A stretch of DNA of 64,000 bases from Scylla paramamosain (taxonomy: Eukaryota; Arthropoda; Malacostraca; Decapoda; Portunidae). Under the pieces are notes generated by a model. That model made no database searches. It saw only the letters and a list, made by a program, of their open reading frames with translations, and was not told the DNA's origin. This document shows, in pieces, positions 13,561 to 26,439 of this stretch (the first letter of the stretch is position 1; each line of letters begins with the position of its first letter). Location: the NCBI RefSeq assembly GCF_035594125.1, contig NC_087173.1, forward strand, positions 15,790,255 through 15,854,254. Reading direction: 5' to 3'. Position numbers and translations under genes: made by a program.

Positions 13561-14400
13561 TTGTTTACATTTTGGACAAAGGTGGCAGAAGGTGGCACCC
13601 CAAGAGGTCTATTTGAAGGTTTTACTGTAGAAGGAGAACTAAATAATATACTGCAGTGTAGAAAAATTTTGCATATGGAAGAAATGGTGGAGAAGCTATT
13701 GGAGAGAATAAAGACATTGGAGGCACACCAGAAGGAGACAGGTAAGGAGTTGGTGACTATTACAGCAAAGTTGATTGAGATGGAAGATGAAAATGAGAAA
13801 TTATAGGTGGAAAATGACTGTTTAAAGAAACAAATAAAGGAAAAAGTAGAAACTGTTCAGAAAGGAAATAAGGAAATGAAGGCAAGTGTAAAGGATGTGG
13901 AAATGAGGCAAAATAAATGGTTAAATGAATGTAAATTTGAAGAATCACTAAAGAAAATAATAGAACAACAAGAAAATGAGAAACAAAACCTGAAACAAAG
14001 TGGTAAATGTTATTAAAGAGAAAAAAATTAGTGAGAGACACTATAGAAAAAATATAAACAAGTAATTGTATTTGGTTTAAAGGAAGAGAAAATAGTAAGC
14101 AGAATTCAAAGAGAGGAAAAGAAAAAGAACCTGTTGAATAAGTTACTGAAGAAAGCAATGGGTGAAGACAGCCAGGTGGTAAAGTAAGTGGAAGAGTTCC
14201 ATAGAATTGGGAAATATAAAGAAGAAAAAATGCGAATAAGGTTTGCAACACAGGTACAAGCAGAAGTAATTAATGGGTCTTGGAGGTTGTCTGAAGATGA
14301 AGAATATAAGAATGTATGGATAAACAGGGATATGGATGAGATTGAAAGGTAGAAACAAAAGTAGCTGGTAAATGAGGCTAAACAAAAAAAATGAACAATG
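13561..14400 (+). pseudogene. LINE-B copy 2 ORF1 remnant
   Basis: A Glu/Lys-rich coiled-coil protein (MVEKLLERIKTLEAHQKETG, 13686 on) broken by a stop at 13804. After another break it continues with a RRM-like C-terminal part (VIVFGLKE-like near 14060; FHRIGKYKE near 14197; VWINRDMDEIER near 14317). This is the usual ORF1 layout of CR1/L2-type LINEs, thought to be the RNA-binding protein. Compare the intact-looking version at 43817-44695. Confidence 0.75.
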
Positions 14401-14479
14401 AACGGAAGAGGAGAAGAATTTTTATGGAGCGTAGGAGATATGAGAATAAAGAAATGGTACATCAGACAGTAAGTAAGGT

Positions 14480-17217
14480 ATACTAATGTTAATGGATTAA
14501 TGTTAACAAAGATGGAAATAAATGAGTTATTAAACAGAACTGCACCAGATGTTGTTGTATTATATTAGATAAAATGGAAAAATGAATGGGGAACTCCTGA
14601 CATTGGTGATGATAAATATGATTTATGGATGAAAAATAGAAGTGACATGGGAGGAGGGGGAGTGATCATTATGACTAAAAAAGTGTGTTAAAGTGGAGAG
14701 GATAATAAAAAGTGAAGACAAATCTGAAATTCTACAAGTGATGATTAAAAGTAGAAATAGAAGGATAATGAATTATGTAGGAGTGTATGAGCCACCTATG
14801 ACCAATGCTTGGCAAAAAGAAGAACATGAAATGTTGATAGATAAAAGTTCTTGGAAAGACAGTGATGGAAAGTAGTGATATAGTTATTGTTGGTGATTTT
14901 AATTGTAAGGAGATAAATTGGGAAACATTTACAACTACTGAAAGTGAAAACTCATGGAGTAATAGACCGTTAAATTGGGCAGTGGAAAACTTGATGACTC
15001 AGTGGGCAGATTGTGATACAAGATTTAGTGGAAGAGATAAACTATCAAGACTAGATTTAGTGTTTACCAAGGACATGGATATTATTGAAACTATACACTA
15101 TGATAGCTCTCTAGTAAAAGTGATCATGTGTTCATGGGATTTAAATTGAAAAATTAAAATGTAATCATTGATGAAAATTATAAGGTGAAAAGATTTAAAT
15201 ATAGTAAAGCTGATTTTGGAAACTTAAGAAAATACTTTGTTGCTGTGGACTGGAAAGACTTTGAAGACGCAGAATATGTTCAGGAAAAATAGGATGAATT
15301 TATAAGGATATATAATTCTGCTGTGGAGAAATTTGTACCTAGAGGAGGAGTAAGATGTAAAAAAGGTAAAGAATGGCTCAATACAAAATTCAGAGAGGCT
15401 AGAAATTGTAAGTCAAATGCTTGGAATAGAGCAGATGGGAGGAATATATTGACACTAGAAATAAGCATGTTGAGATGATAAGAATGGAGAGAAGAAACTA
15501 TGAAAGAGATCTAATAGATAAGTGTATAAATGAACCCAAACTGTTCTTTAGACATATTAATGGGAAGATGAAGAAGAAGAAAGGTGTATCAAGATTGAAA
15601 GTTGAAGGAAAAATCTATGAGGATGCACAGGACATGGTGGAGGTTATGAACAATAGTTTCAGATCAGTATTTACTGTAGAAGGGGAGTTTGATGCTGGAA
15701 GTGATAAGTTGGTGAGGAATATACTAAGTACAGTCCCAGTCAGTTACGAGGAAATACTTAAGGTGATGGAAGAACTTGATGTAAATAAAGCAACTGGTCC
15801 AGATGGAGTATCAAACTGGATATTGAAGGAATGTAGAGAACAACTGGCTGATAGAATTCAGAAGTCTAGTGATGACATCACTATCACAGGGAAGAGTACT
15901 GAAAGATTGGAAGAGAGCAAATATTACACCAATATTCAAAGGAGGAAATAAGAAAAACCCACTAAATTATAGACCGGTGTCCTTGACTAGTGTTGCAGGA
16001 AAACTATGCGAGAGAACAATAAAGGAAAGATGGATGGAACACTTGAAAAGAGATAAAGTTTTGGTAAATTGTCAATTTGGATTTAGGAGGGGAAGATCAT
16101 GCTCATGAACTTATTGTCCTTTTATTCAGGAGAGAGATGGATGGGTGGATGGTGTCAGCTTAGACTTGAAGAAAGAGTACCACACCAAAGATTGCTATGG
16201 AAGATAAAAAATTATGGAAAAATTGGAGGAAGGCTGCTGGAATGGATGGAGGATTATCTGGATGATAGAGAGATGAGAACTGTAATACAAGGTCAAAATT
16301 CATCTTTGGTGAAAGTAACTAGTGGTGCCCCACAGGGGTCAGTGTTGACACTGATAATGTTTGTAATATATGTGAACAACATAGATTAAGAAATAGATAG
16401 TTATATGAACTTATTTACAGATGATGCTAAGCTGATGAGAAGGGTAGAAAATGTAAATGATTGTATGGTACTGCAAGATTATTTAAATAAGATAAATAGA
16501 TGGAGTAAATCTTGGCAAATGGAATTCAATTTAAGTAAATGTAAAGTAATGGAGTTGGTAAGAGTAAGAAAAGAATACAATATTATGAGATGGATGGTGT
16601 GAGGTTAAAGAAGTCAAAAGAGGAAGTGGATTTGGGAGTAACAGTCACTGAAAATTTGACTCTGGACAGACACATTGATAAAATTATTGGAAAGGCGATG
16701 AATTTGTTAAAAAGAGTAAGATTGGCATTCTCATATTTGGATGAAGGAATGATAAAAAGTTGTTGATTTCCGTGATAAGACCAAGATTGGGATATGTGGT
16801 AGTGGTGTGGTCTCCTCATATAAAGAGGAATATTGTAAAATTAGAAAGAGTACAAAGAGCAGTCACTAAGATGGTTCCAGAGTTGAGCAAATTGACCTGC
16901 GAAGAGAGATTAAAAATGTTGGAAATTCCTACCCTTGAAAATAGGAGAGAGAGAGGAGATTTAATAAACATCTATAGATTGATAAATGGTATGGAAAATG
17001 TGGACAAAAAATGTTTTATAAATTTAGACACAGAGTACAAGGGGACACAGTAAGAAGTTGAAGAAAGTTAACTGTAAAAGAGACACCAAGAAGTATAGTT
17101 TTCCTCATGGAAGTGTGAACAAATGGAATGAACTCAGTGAAGATGTTGTCAATGCCGTAACTGTCCATGCTTTTAAGACCAAACTGGATAGATATAAAGA
17201 TGGGATACTATGAGAAT
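14480..17217 (+). pseudogene. LINE-B copy 2 ORF2 remnant (endonuclease and RT)
   Basis: Endonuclease motifs: YTNVNGLML (14480), GGGGVIIM (14652), VGDFNCKEINW (14888), SRLDLVFTKD (15046). RT motifs: ATGPDGVSNWILKECREQL (15790-15848), LNYRPVSLTSVAGK (15963), QFGFRRGRSC (16073), TSGAPQGSVL (16318), FTDDAKLM (16414; the usual FADD/YADD reads FTDD). C-terminal signature CEERLKMLEIPTLENRRERG is at about 16900-16960. Frame breaks occur at least at 15149, 15951, 16113 and 16387. Confidence 0.85.
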
Positions 17218-17261
17218 ACTCCCCTCCTGTAAACCACAACTACGTAAATACAACTAGGTAA

Positions 17262-17264
<3 letters not shown>

Positions 17265-17325
<61 letters not shown>
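17265..17325. repeat. (AC)n tail of LINE-B copy 2
   Basis: Pure AC dinucleotide of about 60 bp directly following the element's 'ctaggtaaatacac' 3' end. It is best read as the element's own 3' tail, later expanded. Confidence 0.95.
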
Positions 17326-17326
<1 letters not shown>

Positions 17327-17539
17327 AGCTGAAGACACACGCTACTGGCTCTGGACAAAGCAGTGACGCCTAGTAATATATATACAGGGATGAGAGGGGG
17401 TTACAGAGTGTCGTGTCTCAAAATTTAATATGTAAAGGAGTATTTTGAGGTTGAAAGAAATGGAAGGAAAGGAAGATCTAGGTGTCGCCACTGGCCGTGT
17501 TTGTAAACAAACAGAGTGAGGAGGTGAGACAAGGCGCAT

Positions 17540-18580
17540 TTTATTGAAACCCCTGTGGGCTTAAGACAATTGGTGGAGGGAAGTGGAGAAAGGGATTTTT
17601 CAGGATTCAAAGAAGAAAAAGAAAATATGAGGAGGATAATCAGTATAGAGAAAGAAATAAGGTGCATGAGGGAACTGATCTCTGGTATTCTGGAAAAGCA
17701 GGAGAAACTTATGATGGAAGACAAAGAATTGAGAAAGAAGTATAGTGAATGTGAGAGTGCTCTAAAGATAAACAATGAGATGAAAGGCAATAGAGGAGCT
17801 AAAGAAAGAAAATGTAATACTTAAGACTAAGTGTAATGGATATGAAGTAACTCTGCAGGGGCTGCAAGAAAAGGTGGGGGATAGTGCAGAAAAAAGTGGA
17901 AGGGGCAGTATGTGAAGCCAAACTGGATGAGTTGAGAAATGCCTGGAAGAAAGAACATAAGGATGAAAAAATTAGCTTCACAGAGGTGGTTAAAAAATAA
18001 ATACAGATAAAGATCAAGGACACAGTAACTCGGGTAATTAAAGAAAAGGAGGCTTTGGTGAGAGACACAGTGGATAAGAAGAAATGCATGGTCTTTTTTG
18101 AACTACAAGAAAAGAAAAACCCAGTAAAGTCTGTGAGAGAGAGGAAAGAGGAGTTGGTAAGGAAAATTATTACAGTGGTCCAAGATGAGGAACAGGGACT
18201 GGAATGAGAAGTGGAAGAAGCATACAGAATTGGAAAATATAGTGAGGGAGGTAAAAGACTGTTAAAAGTGAGAATGAGATCCCAAGTTGCAGTAAAGGAT
18301 TCTCCTAGTGAGGACCAGGAAGCTGGCTGAAAGTTCAGAATGCAAGAATATCAGGATAAAAAGAGATATGAACTTTGAAGAAAGGGAAAAAGAGAAGGAT
18401 CTAAGAAATAAAGCTAAGGAAAAAAAAACGAGAGAAGGACAGACCGAGAAGAAGAAATTTTATTGGAGGGTACTAGATATGAGACTAAGGAAATGGTATA
18501 TTCGGGAAAGGGAACAAGAAATGAAAGAACCACAGCAGCAGGCAGAAAAATTACAAGTGGTGGGAGAAGTAGTACATTAA
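17540..18580 (+). pseudogene. LINE-B copy 3 ORF1 remnant
   Basis: The coiled-coil part (about 17600-17960, for example RRIISIEKEIRCMRELIS) is followed by the RRM-like part with EEAYRIGKYSEGGKRLLKV (18214-18270), then a basic C-terminus (18308-18580; LRKWYIREREQEMKE). Frame breaks occur at 17824, about 18000 and 18300. The YRIGKYSEGGKRxxK block is shared with the better copy at 43817-44695. Confidence 0.75.
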
Positions 18581-21277
18581 GAGTAGTATATACAAACATA
18601 GATGTATTACTTTCAGGTGTACTGGAAGTGAGAGATTACCTTAAAGGAAAATAGACCAGATGTGTTGTGTCTAACTGAGATAAAGTTAAAAGAGGAAGTC
18701 CACTTAAGCTTTAAGGAAGAGGGATATAATTATTGGAGGAGAGATAGAAAGGGAAAAGCAGGAAGAGGAGTACTGATAATGGTTCGAGATGATATATATG
18801 TGGAAGAAGTGCAATATGAGCATGGCATGGAGGAGGTCATAGGTATAACAATCAGGACCAGTGGGAGAGAAAGGAGGAGGATCATATTAACACATGTGCC
18901 ACCAAAGACCAATACATGGAGGCTGGAGGAACACAAGGAAATGCAAAAGGAAGTGTTGAGGAGAAGAACAGTAAGATACTACTAGTGGAGGACTTTAACT
19001 ACAAAAAATGTAAGCTGGGAGGAGATGGAAGTTAATGGAAATGCTGGACTGTAGAGTGAAGAAATGCTACAGTTAGCTATGGTGAATACAATGGACCAGC
19101 GGGTAGAGGAATTTACAAGATACAGAGGGGAGAAGGAACCATCTATGCTAAATCTGGTGTTAAAAAAAAAAAAAAAAAAAAAACAGCCCCACTCAAGCAT
19201 TAAATATATAAGCCCAATGGGAAAAAAAATTACCATGTGGCATTAGAAGTGGTTCTGCAAGATTGGGAAGTTCTACCATGTAAAGAGAATTATAAAAATG
19301 GGAGATTAAATCACGCAAAGACAAATTTTGCAGGATTAAGAAAATTATGGAAGGCAAGACAGTGCAAGAGAAATATAAAATATTACTGAAGTACAATGAG
19401 GGTGTGCAGAAGTATGTATCTGTATATAAAGTAAGAAAGAGCAAACATATTTGGTATAATGCCAGATATGCAGAAGCTAAGAATGGAAAGAATATAACTT
19501 GGAAGAAACTGAAGAAACAGAGAAATTAAAATAGTAGAGAGCAGTATAAGGAGGCAAGGAATGAGTATGCTAGAATAAGAAGAGAGCAGGAGAAACAATT
19601 TGAAAAGGATGTGGTAAAGAAATGTGAAGAGGAGCCAAGGTTTCTTACAGGTATATCAATGGAAAGATGACAAGCAGAGAGACCATTGACAAGACAGTAA
19701 AGGGAGAAAGGATATATCAAACAGTGGAAGAGATGAGTGAAATTATGAATGAGATTTCAGGTCTATGTTTAGTGTGGAAGAGGATTTTAGAGAACCAAAC
19801 AAGGAAGTGTAGTAGTTGAGGTTATGGGAAATCTTGGTGCAAAAAAACATGAAATTGACAAATTGTTAAAGAAGTTGGATGTCAGGAAAGCACTGGAGCC
19901 TGATGAAGTGTCAGGTTGGACACTAAAGGAATGTAGAGAACAAGTGGTAGAGCCAATTTGGGATGTGGTTAGCAGCTCACTGATAGAGGGATGACTACCA
20001 AGAGAATGGAAGAGAGCAAATATAGAGCCAATACACAAAGGAGGAAAGAGGACTGAACCATTAAATTATAGACCAGTGTTGCCAACTAGTGTTGTGAAAT
20101 AGTGATCAAAGAAAAGTGGATGAAATATTTGGAGAACAAAATTATAACAGACAGCTAATTTGGTTTCAGAAAAAGAAGGTCATTGACAAATTTACTAAGT
20201 TTCTATACAAGAGTAATGAAGTACAAAACAGAGATGTGTGGGTAGATGCAGTGTACTTGGACATCAAAAAAGCTTTTGATAAAGTTCTGCATAAAAGACT
20301 ATTGCAGAAGATGGAACATACAGGACTGCAAGGAACAAAGCTAAAATGGATGAGAGACTGAGAATTGAGAATTGTTCAAGTTGGAGAGTACCACAGGGGT
20401 CAGTGTTAACACCCATTATGTTCCAAATATACACCAGTGATATGAAGGGGGTTATATTAATCTGTTTGCTGATGATGCAAAACTGTTAAGAGTAATAAAG
20501 AACAATGTTGATTGTATGGAGTTGTAAAGAAATATTGACAAGATTTATGAATAGAGCAAGAGGTAGAAATTTAAATTCAATGCAAAGAAATGCCATGTGA
20601 TGGAAATGAGAAAGAGTAAAAGAAGATCTGCATGGGACTATAAAATGGGGGAGGAAGTAATAATGAAGAGCAAAGAGGAGAAAGACCTAAGAATGGTTAT
20701 TCAAGTTATCCTGACCCCAGAACGACATATTTTGGCTCGATGTACAGGATGTTAACAAATATTAGGGTGACATTTCATTACATGGATATAACAATGATAA
20801 AAAAATTATATCCGCTATGCTACATCCCAGGCTGGAATATGCAACAGTGGTGTGGTGTGGTCTTCACATATGAAGAAAGATATAAGGAAGTTGGAAAGAA
20901 TTCAGAGGGCAGCGATGAGGATGGTACCAGAGCTGAAAGACCTAAAACACAAAGAGAAGTTGAAGGAAATGGGACTGCCAACTTTGCAAGTTAGAAGAGA
21001 AAAATCTAATCTAATAACAATGTATAAAATAGTTAACCACATTGAGCAGATAGACAAGTAAGACCTGGTGTTGCTGAAAGATGAAGCTGGACAGATGAGA
21101 TGGCACTCAAAGAAGATCTGGAAGAGTCAGAGTTTGAGGGACATCAAGAAGTACATTTTTCCACATAGAACTGTGGATATTTGGAATGGCCTAAATGAAG
21201 AGGTTGTTATAGCAGCAAACATGCATAAATTTAAGGAAATGTTGGATAAATATAGATATGGAGACAGGACAATATGA
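18575..21277 (+). pseudogene. LINE-B copy 3 ORF2 remnant
   Basis: Endonuclease block: VVYTNIDVLLSGVLEVRDYL (18584), LCLTEIKL (18666), YNYWRRDRKGK (18726), VPPKTNTWRLEEH (18898). RT region: EVSGWTLKECREQ (19906-19945), LNYRPVLPTSV (20062), DIKKAFDKVLHKRLLQKM (20262), LFADDAKLL (20462-20490, motif intact), and the C-terminal LKHKEKLKEMGLPTLQVRRE (20940-20999) with PHRTVDIWNGLNEE (21162). A 22 bp A-run at 19161 breaks the endonuclease. Many other stops. Confidence 0.85.
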
Positions 21278-21320
21278 GCCCTGCTTGAACCCTGTATTAT
21301 ACAACTAGGTAAATACAAAG

Positions 21321-21625
21321 AGGAGGTAGGGAGCATTGCATCAAGGTCACTCACTGGCTGTCTTTTCTACTTTCTCTTGAGATGGCATGGATATAGAAAA
21401 TTACAATAATTCAAACACAACAATAAAAAGGGAAAAAACCATGGAACAATGTGCTACACATATTGTTACACTGATGTATACAAACTGATTGCAAGCAACA
21501 AGTGGTTCATGTCCAGTGTTGTCACAACTCCATCTGTAACATACGTGGGACTTTCAAATGGAGTTGGCTGCACCAGATTTTGTTCGCTGCTTCCAAAATC
21601 TGTTAGAGCAATGTCCACAGTACCA

Positions 21626-21627
<2 letters not shown>
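21321..21627. other. Intronic sequence, nothing recognised
   Basis: About 300 bp between LINE-B copy 3 and copy 4 without recognisable coding or repeat structure. Confidence 0.5.
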
Positions 21628-21691
<64 letters not shown>

Positions 21692-22325
21692 TTACCTAGT
21701 TTACCTGGTTGTATAGTACAGGGTCCGAGCCAAAGCTCAATTAGTCCTGTCTCCATACCCGAATTTGTCCAATTTCTCTTTAAACATGTGCACACTCTTT
21801 GCCGCAACCACCTCTTCTTTTAAGTTATTCCATATTTCAACCGTTCGATGCGGAAAGCTGTATTTCTTAATATCTCCCAAACAATGACTCTTCTTTAATT
21901 TCTTCATATGTCCCCTTGTACGTTTATCTCCTTCCTCCACTTTTACAACTAGGTCATCTCTGTCTATCTTCTCCATGCCATTTACTAATTTGAACATTGT
22001 TATCAGGTCTCCTCTTTCCCTTCTTTCTTGCAGTGTTGGTAATCCAATTTCTTCCAGTCTTTCCTCGTAACTTAGGTCTTCCAATTCAGGTATCATTTTC
22101 ATAGCTGTTCTTTGTATTCTTTCCAATTTCCTTATATCTTTCTTCTTGTGTGGAGACCATACCACTGCTGCGTATTCCAGTTTGGGGCGTATCATGTGTG
22201 TTATGATTTTCTTCATCATTTCTTTGTCTAGGTAATTAAATGCCACCCTGATATTTGCTAGCAAATTATATGTAGAGCCAAATATTCCATTGATGTGTTT
22301 TTCTGGTGATAGCGTGTCTTGAATT

Positions 22326-22331
<6 letters not shown>
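21628..22331 (-). mobile_element. LINE-B copy 4, 3' part in antisense
   Basis: On the - strand 175 uninterrupted residues (22264-21737) give the C-terminus of the LINE-B RT: HMIRPKLEYAAVVWSPHKKK, YEERLEEIGLPTLQERRE, and the terminal FGYGDRTN. The 3' end reads into 'ttacctagtttacc' (21692) and a TG tract at 21628-21690, which is its CA tail. It is nearly identical to the 3' end of copy 8 (40757-41345) but has an intact C-terminal frame, so it looks young. The 5' side is cut at (TG)n(TA)n. Confidence 0.9.
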
Positions 22332-22473
<142 letters not shown>

Positions 22474-22564
22474 TAGGCCTTTTTACAGTTAAATAGTTTA
22501 TGGGTTTATAAATCTGAAAAAAAATGTGGAGCTTTTAATATCATATAATTATATATTTTTTCAG

Positions 22565-22774
22565 GTAGCTGTTCTACAGTCAATAGGTGCTGTTGGCATT
22601 CCCTTGGCTGCAAATGTTGCTATTGCTGGAGGTGCAACAGCTGCAGGTTTAGGTGTTGGTGCTGGGGCAGCTGCCCTAGGAGCCAGAAACAAAAAGGACA
22701 CAGGCAGTGAAAAAAAGAATGAAGACAATGATAATGAGGACAAACCAAATGTCAAAATAGACAAACCCCTGTGA
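22565..22774 (+). CDS. ISG12/IFI27-like protein, terminal exon
   Basis: The acceptor 'tttttcag' at 22564 opens a 210 bp exon that starts in phase 0 with VAVLQSIGAVGIPLAANVAI, continues AGGATAAGLGVGAGAAALGA and ends in a charged tail (NKKDTGSEKKNEDNDNEDKP) before TGA at 22772. Together with 11018-11121 it completes the hydrophobic ISG12 domain (LQSIGAxG is the conserved start of the second half). The acidic/basic tail after the hydrophobic core is not typical of short vertebrate IFI27 and suggests a cytosolic or matrix-facing end. The protein would be membrane-inserted. No frame damage, so the gene looks functional; expression is not shown. Confidence 0.9.
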   Translation, partial: VAVLQSIGAVGIPLAANVAIAGGATAAGLGVGAGAAALGARNKKDTGSEKKNEDNDNEDKPNVKIDKPL

Positions 22775-22918
22775 CAAAAAATAATTATTAAGAATTGGGA
22801 TTATTCAAATGTATTAGAGTGCCTATGGATCAAATAATGGTAATGCCTTTGCTTCTAAGTGTATTAGTGAAAAAAATAAATAAATAAAAATAAATAAATG
22901 AATAAATAAATAAAATTA
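22775..22918 (+). other. Probable 3' UTR of the ISG12-like gene
   Basis: Immediately after the TGA. It contains a cluster of AATAAA-like hexamers inside an (AAAT)n stretch at 22874-22916, which could serve as polyadenylation signals. The true cleavage site cannot be located from sequence alone, and the UTR may extend into the adjacent MITE. Confidence 0.5.
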
Positions 22919-23681
22919 TCACATTTGATGACTCATAAGATGGACCTTTTCTCCAAAAAAAAAAATGTCTCAGAAAATAAACCTGTGCCCTATGAGGCCA
23001 AGGCTCAGCACTGAGGAAGTAGTTGGTGGTAAGTCTATGGCAACAGAGGCTCTAAAATCAAACTCAAGACATCTTCACACATGTAAACAAAGTGATGATT
23101 GGTATTACACCACAAAACAATTCTTTCTTTCAAAATAACAACATATAATAGGGCATACTTACCAGTAATTCACATAAAATGACACCAGTCAGGAAGAATT
23201 TGCCTAAGTGACCATGCACCATGCATTGCATGTACCAAAACAAACATGCAGTCAGTTACACACTGAACCCAGTGACATGGGCAAGCTTCACTGCATTCTT
23301 TACAGTGTGATGCCACTACTCCTTGAGGTAAGACACACTTTCATACAATTAAAACTGCACCTACCTTTTAACATTCTTATGAACAAACTTTATTACCCCT
23401 GTAGTCTCACAGTCACTGCCAATGCCATATGCCAGGTACATGTTTACATCTCACAACAGGATTGGTATGTAGGCTACTAGCAAATATTTATGTTTTCAAA
23501 TGCAAAATATTGGAATCTAATAATGATCTAAATGGATATGAGAGTCTTCAAATGTCAGATGAAATCCTTCACCTCATATTCAGAGCTTAAATCTGCTCAT
23601 TTATCTTTTTTTTCATTTCAATGTCAACCAAAACTGGGTGCGTCTTATGAGTCCATGCATCTTATGAGCCATCAAATATGG
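22919..23681. mobile_element. TIR MITE, mariner type, downstream of ISG12-like gene
   Basis: The left end 'tcacatttgatgactcataa' and the reverse complement of the right end 'ccatatttgatggctcataa' match over about 28 bp with a few mismatches. Both are flanked by TA (22917-22918, 23682-23683). A second inner copy of 'cttatgagtccatgcatctt' lies near the right end. No transposase. A related single end ('atgctatcaaatacagta') occurs at 45339-45357. Confidence 0.7.
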
Positions 23682-23819
23682 TACTTTTTATATTTATTGT
23701 TCAGACATTGTGTGGGTTTTTAAACAAAATTAAGTCATTTTGCCTCATCAATTTCTCTTTTGACAGATTTTCTTGATTCTTTCACTCACTGCTTTAATTT
23801 CTTCTTATTATTATTATTT

Positions 23820-24800
23820 TTAGACTTGTGGAAAAGTCTGGATGTGTTTGTAGGAGGAAGTTAAAAGTGAATGTTAGTAAAAGTAAAGTAATAAAATGTT
23901 TAAGAGAGATAGGTGATTAAGGGATGGATGTAAGATTGAATAGAGAACAGCTGGAAGAGGTGGATTGTTTCAAGTATTTGAGATCAAAAGTTACATTGAA
24001 TGGACATAGGTGAAGTGCAGAGTGAAAGAAACAGGAGAGATATTTGGTGGACTGAAAAAGATTTTAAACATGGGATACTGGGTATAAGTGTTAAGAGTGG
24101 GTTGTATGAAGTAATAGTGATGCCCACTGTACTGTATGGTACTAAAACCTAGAGCATGGGAGAAGAAACAGTTAAATGTAATGGAAACTAAAAGTGTGCA
24201 TGGAGTAACATGGAGGGACAGAAGAAATAGATAAGAACAGGTGTTTTGAGATAGTTGGGTGGACAGGCAGATCAGTGTTTGTTAAGATGGTTTGGGCATG
24301 TGGAGAGAATGGAGGACAGAAAATCAATAAAGAGCTGAGGTTAGATGTGCATGGCAAAAGATTAAGAGATGGCCTCACCTGGAGTGGATTAACTGTATGA
24401 AGAGAGCACTGAATGAGAGGCATGACTGCAGCAAGGAAGAGTGATTGTGTGTGTTATAGATGAATGGATAGTGGTAGTAGTGAATATATGAAAAATTATG
24501 CAGTCTTATTGGCCCCTGGTAGAGCGTTAGGGAGTACTCTGTAGCAATACCACTGCATCTACAGCAGCTCTGGATTGGAATAGTTGCAGGGAAGGGAGTA
24601 GTCTCATTATGAAGGAGCAGGGGTAAAGAAGTGTATTGTATGCTGTTGGGCCTTGCTACATATGTATGTAACCAGCTGAGCTATACCTAAGCTCCTGGGG
24701 TGTGATACAGTGGTCCTCAAACCTATCCCATTCCACCAGGGGCTAATGGGGCAAGAGTGTGAATAGTGTATGAGTGTGTGATGCTTTGTTTGGGCCACAC
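23820..24800 (+). pseudogene. RTE-type LINE remnant
   Basis: Broken + strand frames encode the C-terminal part of an RTE-like reverse transcriptase: VCRRKLKVNVSKSKVIKC (about 23850-23900), a LYG..T-like block (24135), and QCLLRWFGHVERMED (24270-24315), the hallmark of RTE/BovB-like ORFs. From about 24440 a non-coding 3' part follows (tagagcgttagggagtactc..., ggtcctcaaacctatccc). The N-terminal part and endonuclease are missing. Confidence 0.65.
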
Positions 24801-25481
24801 CATGTGGGAGTGCCAGCCTGGTATGTAAAGAGATAAACAATTATTGTTTCTATTATAATTTTTATTTTTATCATTATTATTATTGATACCGATATTATTG
24901 TTAGTAAGACTGGCTTATTGTAGCTTCCATTATGAATTTCATTGTCATTATCTTGTGTCAATTATTGTCAACGATTGATATTATTTTTTAAATAATGCTA
25001 CAGATTCAGTTCTGCAGTGATAGCATATTTCAACTAATTGAAGCACAAATTACATACAAGAACTTTCAAACATTAGACTAGGGTTTCTATATACTGTTTT
25101 GCATTAATATATTTGTACTGTATTAAATATAAAGTATGTCATTATCAACATCAATCTTGTTAGTCCCAACCAAAGCAGCATACATAGAGGAACAATACAG
25201 TGAAGTCTTGAGTCGAGACAGAGGCGGGTCTAAGAAAAGAAGGTAGCATCCAGGTGGAGAGTAAACTGTCCCAGATAGCACCATATTTTCTCATCCTACC
25301 AGCAATACCAGTTGTTACAGCAAACTACACTGGCAGAAAAAAAAAAAAAAGATGGGTTGCAACACCTAGCTCCAAACCCCACAAGAACCTAACCACAACC
25401 AAGTAACATAAAACTACACAATAGAACATAAATGTAATAAAAGATACAACAATAGATCAACACACAACATAGCAGGAACTC
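24801..25481. other. Region without recognised gene
   Basis: AT-rich, with TTATTATTATT-like simple sequence near 24860-24900 and an A-run at 25339. The part next to 25481 could be an LTR of the neighbouring Gypsy-like element, but no second copy exists here to prove it. Confidence 0.4.
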
Positions 25482-26439
25482 TTAAGCCCTCCAGTCTACC
25501 AATGACCCAGGGTCACACAACCTCTCTCTCCCTGAATGCTTCACACCAGCTACCCACCCAGCCAGCTGACCAGCCCTTGTTCTTTGTCTCATACCCCACA
25601 TCACAACTACCCCATTATTACCCAACAATTGTTCACTTCCCAACTCTAATCTACACCTCCCCATGATCTCATTGCAATCACCACTTGCAGTCATCCAACC
25701 ACGCTGAGGGATATCAATTGCAGACTGGCTAGACAGGCCTATCCATCAGAGGCTTCTCTTCATTGCTGTCACTGGACATGTCACTGCTCATGTCAGTATC
25801 TTCATTCTCTTCCACATCACTGATGCTGTCAAATAAGTGATGAATGATCAGCACATGCTGTGGCATACCATCAACATCCACCTTACTTTTTGATGTTACA
25901 CCTGTCACTCTTCCAGGGATCCATCTTGTGCACTTACCACTTGGTGGCTTTACCAAGTCTGGGTCTGCAATCCAGAAGTAAGAATATTCTTGTTGAACCA
26001 ACTCTTTGTGATGTGCTGGAACCCTTGTACAATGTATACATGTGTAGGTATAAAAAGAAGTACATGATACTGTGCTCCCATCCTATCCAGCCCTTGCTGC
26101 CAGGTTTTACCAAAATACCATTTTCAGTGGGTCCAACCTACTTCTAGCTACCAAGGACTTAATTGTGCAATGAGGTCTCTGCAGTCTGATTTCTAGTTTC
26201 TGTAAACAGTTCAGAATGCTCTATAAACATTGCATTCCTTTCACAGATTGGCAACTTGGGTTGATCAAAAGTCTGCACTATAGTCTGTCAGTACTTCATG
26301 TGGAGGACCCCTCTCACAGAATATCTTGCCCAAATTCTCACAGATGTCTCTGGCATTTTCCATTCACACTTCCTGCCATAATATGTATTGACTAGGACCA
26401 TAGTCATCTGTTATAAGGTAACATCTCCCTTCGTAATGT

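Larger units (their letters stand above)
13385..17325 (+). mobile_element. LINE-B copy 2, near full length
   Basis: A CR1/L2-like element in the same orientation as the host gene. About 170 bp of leader is followed by ORF1 (13561-14400), an endonuclease (about 14480-15160), a reverse transcriptase (15475-17050) and the 3' end 'acaactaggtaaatacacac', which runs into (AC)n at 17265-17325. Numerous stops and frameshifts make it inactive. Confidence 0.88.
17326..21320 (+). mobile_element. LINE-B copy 3, near full length
   Basis: Directly follows the AC tail of copy 2. A leader (17326-17530), ORF1 (17540-18580), ORF2 (18575-21277) and a 3' end 'acaactaggtaaatacaaag' are in order. It lacks a long CA tail. 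Many frame breaks. Confidence 0.88.
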
